64,000 bases of DNA, taken from Straminergon stramineum. Its lineage: Eukaryota > Streptophyta > Bryopsida > Hypnales > Calliergonaceae. This document shows positions 25,206 to 37,700 of this stretch, in pieces. Each line of letters starts with the position of its first letter. The stretch's first letter is position 1. Below the pieces are notes generated by a model that did not search any database, was not told the DNA's origin, and was given only the letters and a program-made list of their open reading frames with translations. The translations under genes and the position numbers were made by a program. Location: the NCBI GenBank assembly GCA_963920665.1, contig OY987265.1, positions 7,073,001 to 7,137,000 on the forward strand, written 5' to 3'.

Positions 25206-28149
25206 TCCTACTGTTGACTTCTTATAGATAGAATTTTTGTAAAGTTTTGAAGTTTTTATAAATATACGTTAAATCAAATAGCCGGAGCCAATTAGAAGTT
25301 AAAGTATAGTGTAAATGAAGTCAAATAATCATGTTAATGTGAAAAGGACCAATAGACAACTAGTTAGGGAGGTTATTGTTGGTTAGGCAAATAGACTTGA
25401 CTGTTAACTCATAGTTAGTTATAGCCAAGAAAGTATAAGGGCAAATTTTCTTGCTTTTTTTTACTCTCTCTCTGTATTTGCACTGATTGCTCACCAGTCC
25501 AATGTACTATGTATTTTGTTAACCTAATATTACTCCCTTGGTATACTTAAACCCTCAATAAATAATTGTTAATATTTCAATGTTAATCCAATAAATATGT
25601 TTCGAGTTACAATATATCATAATCTATCACATAGGAATATCAAAACCTACAAAAGTATTGTAATAAGGAAATTATTAATTTTGGAAATAACCAAAATATT
25701 TTTTTCTTGAGTACTTTGGAAATTAATAAAAACACCAGATTTATGAGTATTGGGGTATAATGTCAACTAAATAAAAACAATATACTTAATTACGCAAGAA
25801 ATAAAAGAAAATGAGCTTATATGGATAAGATATTAATTTTACAAAGTACCCTTTTTATACGGGTATAAATGGCGGAAGACCACTAAGGCATTAGAGTTAG
25901 ATTAGTAAATAGCAATCACTAGGCTAGTTCTTAGGAAGGAATTGGGTAAGAGAAAAGTAGTTGTAACGGTTAGGGAAGTTTCAATTGGAATTTGCATAGG
26001 CCTATAGCTATACGGGAAAACGGTTAGGTCAATAGGATTAGTTCCTGTATGATCGGGGAAACTATATAAAGGGAGGAATCCTCCATTGTAGGCATGATTA
26101 AAAAGACAATGAAATTCAAGACAAGAATTACAAGACTTCAATACAAGACTCAAATCCAAGACTTGCTTCTCTAAAATTGCACATTATAAAAGACTAACTT
26201 GGTTTTGCAGAAAGTTGCAAATAGGAAAATAAAGTTTAGAAGGAAAGTGGGCTTTCAATTTTCTTCATGATTAATGCAAATTGTCTATTCGGCTAAGTTT
26301 TCATGCGTCTAATTTTCTTGTTGCCAGGGATTGGCTTGATTGTCATGTACTGAGCAATTGCCAAGGATAGGCATTGTTATTTATTATTTTTCTTTTTTGC
26401 AGTTGTCAAATTGCCATGAGCTATGAGTCTGTCAAATTGTCATGATCTGTTGTGTGAGGCAGTGAGTCTTTGTGTAAGTACTTTTCTTTGCTAGAGAGTG
26501 GTTGATTTTAGTGTGCAAGACTAGTAGCTAGGGATTGGCAATGTTCTTTGTTGGATTATAATTTATTAGTTAAGCTGTGAAAGCTTTATAGAAAGAGAGG
26601 TTGGTGAAAACAATAATTTCTTAAATTAAGCCAGTGATTGGTTTAGTGTCGTTATAATTTCTTAAATTGTCAAATTGTCATGTTCTGATTGGTAAAGCTA
26701 CTAAGTTCTTGTGAGTGTGTCAAATATTCAGTCTTGCTAGTGAGTGGCAGTGAGTTTGAAGAGTAGGACAATGAGCTAAAGGTTGGCATTGTTCCTTATT
26801 TTGTTCAGAGTCTATTAGTGAGTGTTAAAGTCAAATAGACTGTGAGTATAATTTGAGGACAGATTAAGCCAGTGAGTGGCATTGAAGTCTTTTTGGTGAG
26901 TTAAATCTATTGATTTGGTGAAGTTTACGATTAAACCACAGTCAAGTCTTGTTGATAATTATTTGATGTCAAACAAACAAGAAGGAAGTTGGGAGAGCTT
27001 GGTGAATTAATTAAATAAAAGAAAGTTAGTAGTAGAAGTTAGAAAGTCTTAAAATCTAGATGTGTGAGAATGGCCAGGGATTGGCTTTAGTGTGTCATTG
27101 AGTCAATTAGCTAGAGATTGTTTCTTTACCTTTTGCTATTGGGAGAGTAGCGTTTCTCAAATCAACGCAACATAGAAGTGTTGTTTGCAAATTAGTCATT
27201 GGGGGACCAATGTTGGGGATCACACCATAGGAGCAGTTGGAAGACAAATAGATGGTAAGTGACTATCCATTGAATACTTGGTCCAATTGTTAAAGATCTG
27301 TTCTTTGAATATGTCTATTAGTCTAGAATTCAATTAATTATTCTTTATAATAATTCATTTTAGTTAAGTTTCTGTATAGTAGTCAAATTAAATGAGAATA
27401 AGAATAATTAAAATGAAATAACCAATAAAATATAAATTGGCCATAATCAATGAAGAAGTCTATTAGTTTATAATAAAAAGGATTAAATTTATTTAGATAT
27501 TTTATTAAGTTGATGATCTAAATGGTGTAGTTATGGAATTAGAGGATAGTCAAATGGTCTTGCAATTTAAATGGTATTAAAATAACAAATTGACATTGTG
27601 TGACAAGTTTTTGATGCAGAAAGAATAAGGAACAAGATCCTTTGTTGTAGAATCTTTGTATATCTTTTGATGTGATAGTATGTGAGAGTTTATACAAATT
27701 GACAATTCATGGTAGATTGATAGGATGTTGTAGTATTTTAGTGAGACCATTTGACCAAGTAGTAAATTGTGAAGTTATAAATGCAATATGTGGGAATTGG
27801 ATCAATTGACTTAATGATGGAAATTATAAGAAGGAAGCTAACATGACCATTTGACTAAAACATAACCCAACATAATGAATCTTTACTTTTGGATGTTTTG
27901 TACATTGGGCCAATTGACAATAAGTTAAATTGGAAAGGTAATTAAGGAATAGGTGCAAATTTTGTGGGCTTGATTAGGTCGACAGAACAGGAGCCGTGCT
28001 TATTTGACATACCCTTGGCAAATTGACATTAGAATTCTAGTATAGGATTGGGACAATAGGTCATTAGTTTGTATTTTTGGGAATTGGATTGATATTAAGA
28101 TAGGCTAGAGAAATCCTTATACATTCCCTAAAAGTAATTTATAAAATTA
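25206..28149. other. Non-coding interruption between gag parts
   Basis: About 2.9 kb without recognisable protein. It starts TGTTGACTTC at 25212. The heptamer TTCCTAC occurs at both margins (25205-25211 and 28182-28188), a possible target duplication. Plus-strand promoter-like DNA (TATATAAAGG at about 26065) and a GGGGATCACACC stretch near 27215, like retrotransposon leaders, suggest a degraded LTR element. From about 26320 to 27130 short phrases recur irregularly (TGTCAAATTGTCATG, GGATTGGC, GCAGTGAGT). No internal LTR pair was found by eye. Confidence 0.45.
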
Positions 28150-28890
28150 AGTTTTCCATTTTATTATTGAAATTGAGTGATTTCCTACAACAAATGTGAC
28201 CTTAGATACAAAACGATAGACTATTTGACTTTTTCCAAATGAAAGAACCACCACTAGGGGATTTTTTGGGTTTTGTTTCCCAAGAATTTCCCACGTCACA
28301 CTTCCCGCATTCATTATCTCTTCTTGCCTTAATTTACCTATTAATATTGGAAGAGTGAGGGGTGAAAGGTTTCCAACCGTGGTGACAAAGGCCTTATAAA
28401 AATGTGGTAAGTCACCCAGCATTTGCATAATGACATCATCTTTAGAAACTATAATTCCAACATTAGACATTTGATTTAACAAATCTTGAAATTTTTCAAT
28501 AAAGGAGGTAACAGATTCATTCTCTTGCATTGAAAAACTAGTGAATTTCTTATTTATCATAAGCTTTGTTGTACAATTGTCTTGTTCGTAAATGGTTTTG
28601 AAATAATCCCATATTTCTTTGTCCATAGTTAATTTTTGCACCGTTACAATTTGGTTATCATTACAATTTAAGAGAATGTTAGACATGGCTCTACCATTGC
28701 GTAGAGTCCATGCTCTTTGCATGGTTGCATCATCAAATTTAGGGTCGACATCTATCCCGTCTATGAAACCAAGTAAATCGTTTCTTATTAATATCATTTG
28801 ACATTTAGTTTTCCATATTTTATAATTTGTCCCATTTAATTTTTCAATTGAAATGGGATTATTAACAAAGGTTGTATTGGTGGATGCCAT
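28150..28890 (-). pseudogene. Copia gag, N-terminal and central part
   Basis: This is the structural polyprotein of the copia element. The likely start is the ATG at 28890 (M-A-S-T-N), followed by L-N-G-T-N-Y-K-I-W, the canonical copia gag opening. The body has the conserved W-D-Y-F and M-L-x-x-L-P-x-x-Y/F-x-x-F-V signatures of the UBN2/retrotransposon gag family. From about 28310 the frame appears shifted. In another frame a degraded zinc knuckle (F-C-x-x-G-H-I...C-R-K) precedes 28190. If real, it duplicates the knuckle at 24985-25040, hinting at two copia sources. Confidence 0.88.
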
Positions 28891-29326
28891 AATATGTATT
28901 GATCGTGGGATCAAACACTAATATGGCAGAGAGACACGAGTTTGTTTTTATCCACCTTTTAATCTTGCTTTTAATAAAACAAAGGAATGGTTGCATAAGA
29001 GTCGTCCTCAAAAAACTGAGGATTTATCCCATCATACTAACCAGGTTGATTTTGTGAATCGATGTAGCTTGTAGGTGTATTGGATATTCTATATGGAATA
29101 ATTTCAAAATTTGGATTCCAAGGTAGTCCACGTCTTCAACTTCTAGTTCATTTGCAACTTGCAAGAACCCATCTTGAAGGTAATCTTGAAAGAATCTTAT
29201 AATAGGGAACTAAATCTCATTTTCAATTCGCTCTTCATCTTCAAGTAGGAGATCGAAATGTATTCACTACAACACTCATGAGGAGTTTAATTGAGTGAAG
29301 CACATATTGAAATAAATCAACTTCGT

Positions 29327-29339
29327 TGCTTTGATACCA
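29327..29339 (-). other. Copia primer-binding site
   Basis: On the element strand TGGTATCAAAGCA follows the 5' LTR directly. It matches the initiator tRNA-Met primer-binding site used by most plant copia elements (TGGTATCAGAGC) with one change. It fixes the LTR inner edge at 29340. Confidence 0.9.
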
Positions 29340-29505
29340 TGAATGAAAAGACTAGAGAGGTAGGCAACACAAATATATTTATTATTATTAACAATATGGC
29401 AATACACCTTTGTACATCGCTAGTCAATACCTTAAAGGGTATGACGGTCCAAACATTAAAAGACACAACTATGACTCCTAATAATTAGGGAGCTTAATCT
29501 CAACA
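29340..29505 (-). repeat. 5' LTR of the copia element
   Basis: The 166-bp LTR runs from TGTTGAGATTAAGC to CTTTTCATTCA on the element strand, with the canonical TG...CA ends. It pairs with 18546-18709 at about 90% identity by eye. At this length there is little room for a promoter. Confidence 0.88.
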
Positions 29506-32500
29506 ATTTGATCTTCACAACCTCCTAGTGATCGAATTTAGATAATATTTTGAAATTTTGAGGATTGGCGATGAAGCCATGCAAGGTGCTATTGCTCCAC
29601 TCGCTGATTTCTGATTTCAACTACAAATTTGGGACAATTCATCCCGCATTTCCTGAAATTTCGCAAAGTATTCCATTTTCATCATGAAATCAAGCAAATT
29701 CAAACCCCCGACATCAAATTTGATTGTTTGACAAAGATTTTGACATGACTAGTGGTTTATTCTCACCGCCCTCCCTATGCACATTGGAATTGAGTTGTTG
29801 AAGCTATTTACAACAAAAAAAAATGAAAATCCACAATTTATAATGAGGAAGGTGGTTGGTCACACCTCATTTGAAAAGGTGTGACTAATATCACACCCCA
29901 TTCATCCAAGTTTTTTTTTCATTCATTCAAACTAGAATAACCCTATTTATACTTTTACATGTATTTTCACTTTTTATTTTATTTTTCACGTTTTCCTAAT
30001 AAGGGCCCCTAATAGGCTCTTTTTACTAAAATTACTAATCTTTCCTAAAATTTTTGTCTACATAACCCCCTACTTTAGCCTATTGACATCCCCGTCAATA
30101 GAACTTAGGTCTTTTATTTTGTCCTTTGTTCTGCTCCTAAATTCTTTTTTCTTAAGCTCGCTCACATGCCTTTCTAATATCATCATCTTGATCCAAAAGT
30201 CTTTTGTTATGAATTCATTGGTACTCTAACCATCTTGTCATGGGTTCATACCGGGTCTTGGAGAACTCATTAATGAAACATAAGTGTGCTCCCCAGAGGA
30301 AATGAGTGATAGCCATGACTTCTAGCATCCGTTGCCAACGGGTACTCTAGTACTGCAACTTTATCTGCATCTGGAATTCTAGTCTCAAAATCTCAAATTT
30401 ATTGACATTTATCATTACTCTATAGTCTTTACACATCATCCTTAGAAAATCTCAAGATACTGCAGCTCGAAAACATATTGGATCGGTATGGGTAATATGC
30501 TACTCATGAAATTCTTCACAAGCAATGGCGCAAGAATTTGGGTTATCAAAAGATCCTGGAATCTTTGGCTAGTTGTACTCTACCGAGTCAATTGTGGCCT
30601 TGGGATTTCATTTGTACCTTCTCTCACAAGGACAAAAAGTTATTGTTATTTCTTAGTGGTATCGGTGGATCTTGTTGCCAAGTGGATGAGATTCATGGAT
30701 AAATCTTGTCATATGGTTCTTCAGTCACAGACAATCCATAGTCTTCTATTCACCACTTCAATGCCAATTAGGAAGGACCGAAGGAATGGATCTTTCTTTC
30801 TTCATGATAAAAATTCAACTTATAATTATTTACTTCTACTATCTATTTATGCATACTTCTAAATTCTGAAATATTATTGAATTTATTTAATATGGATTTT
30901 GTAAACTTGTTTGTATTAAACATTTATTAATGTTTTCATTTGGTGTTGATGATTTAATTTTATCGATGTATAATTTCATTAATGAAGCTTCTTTACGATT
31001 CATGGTTTTATAGAAAATTTATTAATATTGTAGGACAATTGATTTAGGATATATGTAACCTCCATTTGTTTATAATTTTTAAAAATAATTTATAAAAGAA
31101 GAAATAAAAAATAAAAAATGAAATTTGAAAGAAAATAACAAAGATAATATAATTGACAATAAAACTTGAAAAACAATCGCAAAAAAATAGAAATGATCAT
31201 CTTTGATGCATCTTTGTAATTCTTCTAATTTGGAGAGGGTATGGGCATTTGAGCAATGAGCTAGTGCCAAAGCACAAAGGTTCATTAGTGTAAAGACTAC
31301 CCTCCCCTAATGTTACAAAAATTAAAAGTTATTTTTCCCTCTACACTAAATATATAAATTCTTGTGAGAGACTATCGTACTCAGTTATCAAGCTTGGTGA
31401 AAAATAATTATAAAAGGCTATGTCCAAATTTTTAGGAAAATATTTTTAAAAATAATAATATTTGGTAGGAGATGCCAATTTTGATAGCCAAGTAGAGTAA
31501 TTTTTAAAAAATGATTGCATCTTTATATGCAAAATAAACATTCTTATGAAATTGATAAAAATTTATTTGAATTTGGTATGTCAATACAAAAATGGGAACC
31601 CCATTTCAATTATTTTTTATCGTGATTTTGTATATGGAAATTATAGAAAAAAAGATTTTTTTGTGGAAATATGGATTGTGCTTGTAGGGCTTAAAATAAA
31701 ACTTAGAAATTATCTTTTGGTATCTCTAACCTTAGATCTTGTTCTAAACTATCCAAATAACGCATGGAAAGAATTTCATAGAATTTGACTATAAAAATTG
31801 CAAGTTTCTAGCATTTGAAGTGAAAAGATGAAATGAGACTCTTTTATGACTTTGGGGGCATCTTTGAAGACAAGCAAAATATTATTAAATTGGTAAAGAA
31901 GATTCTTGGATTTTTTTTTAACTATTCAAATTGGTAATAGCTATCAAAAGCAAAAACAAACAAAAACTTTATAAGAAAATGAATAGAAAGAGGTGAAAGA
32001 ATTCAAAATGATGCCCCAAATCAAGAAAAACCTATGAGCCTTCTAGGATTAATTAATTTTACAAAATTTTACCTATACATTTGAAATTGTTCATGGTATT
32101 TTTCTTTAGAAACTATTTTCTTTGGATTTCTATTTAGTTTGTTATTTGTCAATTTTAATTGTAGATGATGTTATAGATTATTAAAAAATACTATTTTATT
32201 TTTTATAATTTGACAATAAAAATATTTTAATTTTATAAATTGATAAAAAGAATTTAATAATTTGAAATAAAAAAATATGGATTTTTTGAATATAGCAATA
32301 AAAATACTTACTCATATATTTAGATTTAGATTTAGATTTAGATTTGTGAAAAATATTTTTATATTTATGAGATGATTGTAAATATTTATAAATAACTCCA
32401 ACATCATTTTCTAGTTTGAACTAGGGTTGATGGAAGAGTTAAGGTTAGTGGCAACTAGCTAACAAAAATTAGGGTTGTTGAAAGTGTACGTAAAAACAAC

Positions 32501-32799
32501 TTTTGGTCTCTCTTGCCTTCTTCCTTTTGCCCCCTGTATTCTTGACCTTATTACTCTTCATGCTCTTGCCTTTGCATTTACTCTAGGCCCTCCTTACTAT
32601 TGGCACCTTTGCTATTAGCCTCTTTGGTCTTGGATCCCTTGCTCTTAACCTCCTTACTTTCATGGAACGATTTCATGAAGTCTTTTTTAGACTTTTGGAC
32701 ATTCAATTGTTAGACTATTGGATCGAAATGACCCTTTGCAAAGATAATTGTCATTCATACAACCAATTTAATATATTTATTTGTATATTTTTATCTATT
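29506..32799. other. AT-rich intergenic DNA, no supportable gene
   Basis: A 124-codon open frame at 30488-30862 has weak resemblance to a Gypsy integrase (a V-D-L-V-A-K-W-M stretch), but the neighbouring motifs are missing. Elsewhere only chance frames under 100 codons appear. Sequence at 29860-30300, including CCCCCTACTTTAGCC and a CACACC-rich stretch, may be an LTR remnant. Confidence 0.45.
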
Positions 32800-33330
32800 A
32801 GTCAATTTGTTTTGCTTCCATTGGTTCAAAGTGGAAATAAGCAAATTGCCCTCCATGTTTTCCCTAACCCAATTTGTTTTACTTTCATAGTTTTGGGGGG
32901 TAAGAAGGCAATTGGTATCTATGCTTCTCTTAGCCCAAATGTTCAATTTATTTAACCTCGGGGGGACAGTTTTTAAAATGATAATAATGGAGTGGGATTC
33001 CATATTTTCTCTAGCCAAGTTGATTTGCCTCCACTTGTTTAATGAGCAAGAAGAAGGCAATTGGCCTCTTTGCTTCCCCTAGTCCAATTTATTTAACCTC
33101 CAATAGTTTAAGGAGTAGTGCAAAGGCAATTGGCCTTCATGCTTCTCCTATCCAATTTGTTTTATCTCCATTGGTTTAATGGATGATAAGAAGGCAATGG
33201 GCCTCTATATTTCTCCGAGCCAATTTAGTTTATCTTCATTGATTTAATGTATGGCAAAAAGGCAATTGGCTTTGATACTTCTCCTAGCTCAATTTTTTTA
33301 ACCTTTAATGGATTGAAGGGTAGTAAGAAG
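32800..33330. repeat. Degenerate tandem array, about 69 bp unit
   Basis: Seven or eight diverged units share GGCAATTGGCCTC, a CTTCTCCTAG stretch, CCAATTTGTTTTA, CCTCCATTGGTTTAA and AGAAGGCA in order. Clear anchors (AAGGCAATTGG) lie near 32906, 33054, 33124, 33192 and 33258, giving 66-70 bp spacing. One unit near 32950-33020 is badly eroded. No coding potential is evident. Confidence 0.75.
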
Positions 33331-33473
33331 ATGTAGGTAGAATTTATATTCGAAAATCCCTTTTCTAAGATAATATGGGATATTTTGAACTGAAAAAACG
33401 TGTATAGATAGAAAAATAACTTCTCAATAGACAATTATGTCTAGAAGGGGTTATAGAATGTTATTACAATGGC

Positions 33474-34790
33474 CAAATAAATAAATAAAATCATAAAATC
33501 ATAAAATAATAAAATAATAAAATATAAAACATATAAATGAACGATCATTAGAAAGACTTGTGATTGTTACAAGGAGAAAATTAAAATAGCTAGAAAAAAA
33601 TTGAAAAATTGGCCTTTAGGCCTTTAAGGCTTGTTCCACAATTATAGGTCTTATAAGTCTTGCTGCACGGATATAGAATATTTGCATTCATGGATTTAGG
33701 TATTACTTTGCACAAGTTTATGTTTTTAATTGTGTGTAGTTTTAGGGGTTATGTTTGAGTATAAGTGAAAATTGGGCCCACATTTTCTTGTATGTTTGGT
33801 AACATTCATTTTGCATGTGTGTTTTGCACTAGTTGACTAGAGATTGAATTTAAAAGCAAAAAAAATAAAAAAAGACCTTAGTAATACATCTTAACCTCAT
33901 ACTTCTTGTGAATCGAGCCAATTTGACATAGTTTGCGGAATTGATAGATATTTTGCATTAGAAGCAACTAGATAGACTCTATAAAAGAGACCATTGTTTG
34001 AATCAATTTGACCATAACATAAATCAAAGGTAGTAATTAAAAAAACAATGTGTATATTATTTCAAAATACTATCTTGGCATTTTGATTAGGTGATAGAGC
34101 ATATATTTGCATGACAAATTGACCAAACTTGAATCATTTTCTAATTATTTGACCACCCCATAGAACACTAAGGAGGACTAGTACAAAAATAAACCTCCAA
34201 TCAATAGCATCAGTAATGGATTTGAGAACCAAATTATTATCCCTAGAAATTAGAGTGTTATAGTGTTTTAAAGTCCCCAAAGTAATCAAATACAATGTTT
34301 TTAAACTCTAATTCCTATTTGAAAGTGACATTTTGATACATAATGATAGAATGTTTACACATTTCCTCTTTAAAATAATTTCTAAACTAGTATTCTTGGA
34401 TTTGTGGGATAAAACAAAACTTACATTACAAAAGGAAATGGTTCTTCCTAGCTAATTTATGATTTTTTTTATATATGTATATTATAAATATTTAATATTT
34501 GATGTCTATGTATAATTTTTTTAATTAGAATATTTTATAGAAAAATTGCCAGAAATAGTCAAAGCAAGTGAAAGCAACAAACATCTTCTAAGGCTTGTAA
34601 AAAGACTAAATAGATTAAAAAAAATTTGAAGACATACAAACAAAAAATTAGAGGAATTTTCTTTCTTTCTTTTGTTTAATATACCTTATTTTTAGATATT
34701 CTTTTGCCTTTTGGATTGAATTTTTTGTTTTATAATCTCTTTATTTTATTATTTTATCATTTTATCATTTATTTATTTTATTTGTTTTCT
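33474..34790. repeat. AT-rich segment bounded by inverted low-complexity arms
   Basis: About 50 bp near 33474-33530 (AAATAAATAAAATCATAAAATC and AATAATAAAA) is close to the reverse complement of about 50 bp near 34737-34790. The 1.2 kb between carries no gene. The arms are simple sequence of only A, T and a few C/G, so the pairing could be chance or the ends of a foldback element. Confidence 0.35.
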
Positions 34791-37700
34791 TATTTTCTTG
34801 TTTTAATTTTAATTTTAATTTTAAAATAAAATAAAAAAATTATTGTTTTATTGTTTAATTTTTATTGTTAAACATTTCCTTCTATAATACTTCAATGGTC
34901 TTACAAGTTTATATATTTAATCTTGAAAAGTTAAAAGTTACTTACTAAAGGTCATATCTTTTCACTAAAAGTTAATTCCTATAATTTAGTAATTAAATTA
35001 TATTCTAAAAAATTCCCTTTAACCTAAATGCTAAATTACATTGAAAAATTAACTACTCTTAGAATTGTCAAATACTTTAAATATTTTGGCTTTTGTAGGG
35101 CCTTGTTTCATATGTCCACAATCATGTCTTCAATTGGACAATAAAAACTTTATTCTAGTTCCTTTCCTTAAAAATAGTCATGTTTGATATCTATATATTT
35201 AGATCTATCATGGAATCTAGAATTCTTGGTCTAAGCGATATATGATAGATTATTGCAATACATCAGAATTAGTCCTAATGGGTGGAACCAATATCTATCA
35301 TTAATTGTTTTATCTACATAGCCTCCTTAGCGATAGAAGCACATGCAATATATTTTAATTTAGTTGAAGACAAAGCAAGATCTATCATATTTGGTAAACA
35401 CAAAATTTCAGTGTTTTTTCTCAATAACAAGCAAGGGGGGGCAATTCACCTTGGCCCTCATAAGGCACTTTGAAGGTAGTTCTTAGGCATAAAGAAGCCT
35501 ACAAAGATAAGAAATTGATATATCTACCATTGGTGCCACATAGCATTGCCTTGTCAAATTCTCCAAATGTCAAGCCAATCAAGCCTATAATTTAAATAAT
35601 AATCACACTTCTAGTACATTTGATTGTATTATGTGTATCATAGTGTATAAGAGCAATGAATTGTAATTATTTAAATTAAATACGTTCACACAATTGTTAA
35701 AAAAATATACATTATTCAATTTAGGCAACAAATTGATAGACCATTATAATTTCAAAGTCATTGATTCCCTAATATATTTTATTAGAATCTTTCACATTTT
35801 ATCTATCATTCTTTAGTTTCCACTTCAATTTTTTGTTTCACAATTTCCTTTCATCCACATACTTTTAGATTGTCATCTTTCCCATTTCTTTGACTTCTCA
35901 CTAATGATTCCACTTATTGTACCAAACTTTTGCCTATTTGCATATATGTTCTAATACAAGTAAAACCTTTTGCCCGTACTTGATCGTGAAGTAGCATAGA
36001 AGTCAAATTTTCCATGCCAAATAATTTCAACAATTCCATCACATTGTTTGAAGTCAACATAGACTTTGTAACTCAAAACAATAAAGTGCCATCCATTACA
36101 ACAAAAACCATCAATTACTTTTGTTAATTTTCCATTATGATTGACTATAGGTGTTCAAATTCCTTATACGTATGAACTATGTTTTCAATCACAATAGAAG
36201 GTTTCGCAAAAATCATCAATGGTATAAGTAAAATTACTTGAGAATCCTACAATATTTTGTTGTAGATTTGTAAACTCTGTTTGGCCTAGTAATTGAACAT
36301 CCACTTGTAATGCCTCATCAATTGTTTTTACACATAGGCATGGTGCTAGTTCCACAAATCTTGATTCATATAAATTTGTAATCCATTTAACTACTTCCAC
36401 TATTGGTCTTTCTCCCATTCATTTATAACACTTCTAGAACTTTGAATACTATGCCCCATGACACATTGACCCATATTGACCCTCTATTCATTAGATGAAA
36501 TTTGAGGGCATGAAGAGGCCATGAGTTATTTTTGAGTTCCCAAGCTGTGGAAACACGCCACATTAGCAGTATGACTTGGCAAACTCACTGCCACGTTAGA
36601 AATAATATTATTTTTAATTTAGTTTTAAGTTTATTAGTACTTTTTAGAAATTTTGGAAGAAAATTTTTAATGTTTTTTTCCAAAAATTTGGAAATTCAAT
36701 ACATTATGGGTTGATTCCCAATTTCTGGTAGCACAAGGAACTATGCAAAAAACAACTCTAAAACGGGCTCTTGAAGCCTTCAATTGTCCTCTAATGCATT
36801 CCACTTTCCACCCCAATGGAAAACTTTTTCCACTAATATGCGCCTTATTCTTTTGTATACAACCAAAGCCTCCCTTCCTCAATTTCAATAGTGACAAAGG
36901 TTGTTAGCTTTTCCAAGTCTTTACATTCTTTTGAAGATTCAATGTCTTGAAATCTTGTAAATGAAAGTACTAACACTATTTCTTTTGTGAATTTTTGAAG
37001 TGGTCAGCCCTGAAATTATAAAAGCACCTATAGACTAGAGTCATAAACATTTCATAAACAACCCATAACTGCCAAGTCAAATACTAAATACTCACCATTA
37101 ATGGAGTGACACATTACTCTTTGTTGTTAGAATTTTTTTGATTTTGTCACAAGATGCTTTGATTTTGTCATTAAAAAAATGGATTTGGATGTTTTTTGAA
37201 TGGAATTGGGTACACAATAGGGGGTTGGAATTTGGCTGGTCTACTATTGGAATTAGGAAACAAATGGAATTGGGTAGGTCTACCTTAGAAATTGCACATA
37301 CCAAATTGAAAAGATGTAATTCAATTAGACTATGAGTCACGGCTTTTTTTTTACTTTTTGGTGCTAGATTACACAAGAAAAAAAATAATTTGGCAAAAAA
37401 TGGCAAAAAAAAACTGTAAAGTTTTTTGCCAAAAAACTTTGAACCAAAAAAAAATCTTCGATGAAATCGCTAGATTGTCGATGAAAAGAAAATTATAGGC
37501 ATGTGATATAATCACATTTGGCCACATTTAGAGGATCAATGGACAAATATTGCTTTGGTAACCATGATTTGCTAAGACTTCTATAATTTCTAATTTGTAC
37601 CCTGCTTTTGAAGTACTAAGGATGTTCTTACCCAACCATTAGACCATTTTAAATTGACATACAAGCTTGGTGATTTGTTGTCAACAAACTTCAAGGCAAT

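Larger units (their letters stand above)
18546..29505 (-). mobile_element. Ty1/copia retrotransposon, decayed and interrupted
   Basis: The element runs on the minus strand: 5' LTR at 29340-29505, primer-binding site at 29327-29339, gag near 28890-28150, then zinc knuckle, protease, integrase, reverse transcriptase and RNase H down to 20780. A further RNase H tail (18827-19008), a polypurine tract (18710-18718) and the 3' LTR (18546-18709) follow. Integrase before reverse transcriptase marks it as Ty1/copia. The span is about 11 kb. Subtracting the three non-coding interruptions (about 1.8, 0.95 and 3.0 kb) leaves about 5.2 kb, normal for copia. The two LTRs differ at about 10% of positions by my eye count, so the insertion is old. 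Flanking pentamers (ACTTA left, ATTTG right) do not match, so no target duplication is recognisable. Stops and frameshifts make it inactive. Confidence 0.88.

Noticed and set aside
18541..29510. Target-site duplication for the copia element
   Set aside because: Flanking pentamers ACTTA and ATTTG do not match, so I do not claim one.
30488..30862. A 124-codon frame with a faint Gypsy integrase look (V-D-L-V-A-K-W-M)
   Set aside because: Only one weak motif, no neighbouring integrase or reverse transcriptase signatures and no LTRs. I could not support a Gypsy call.
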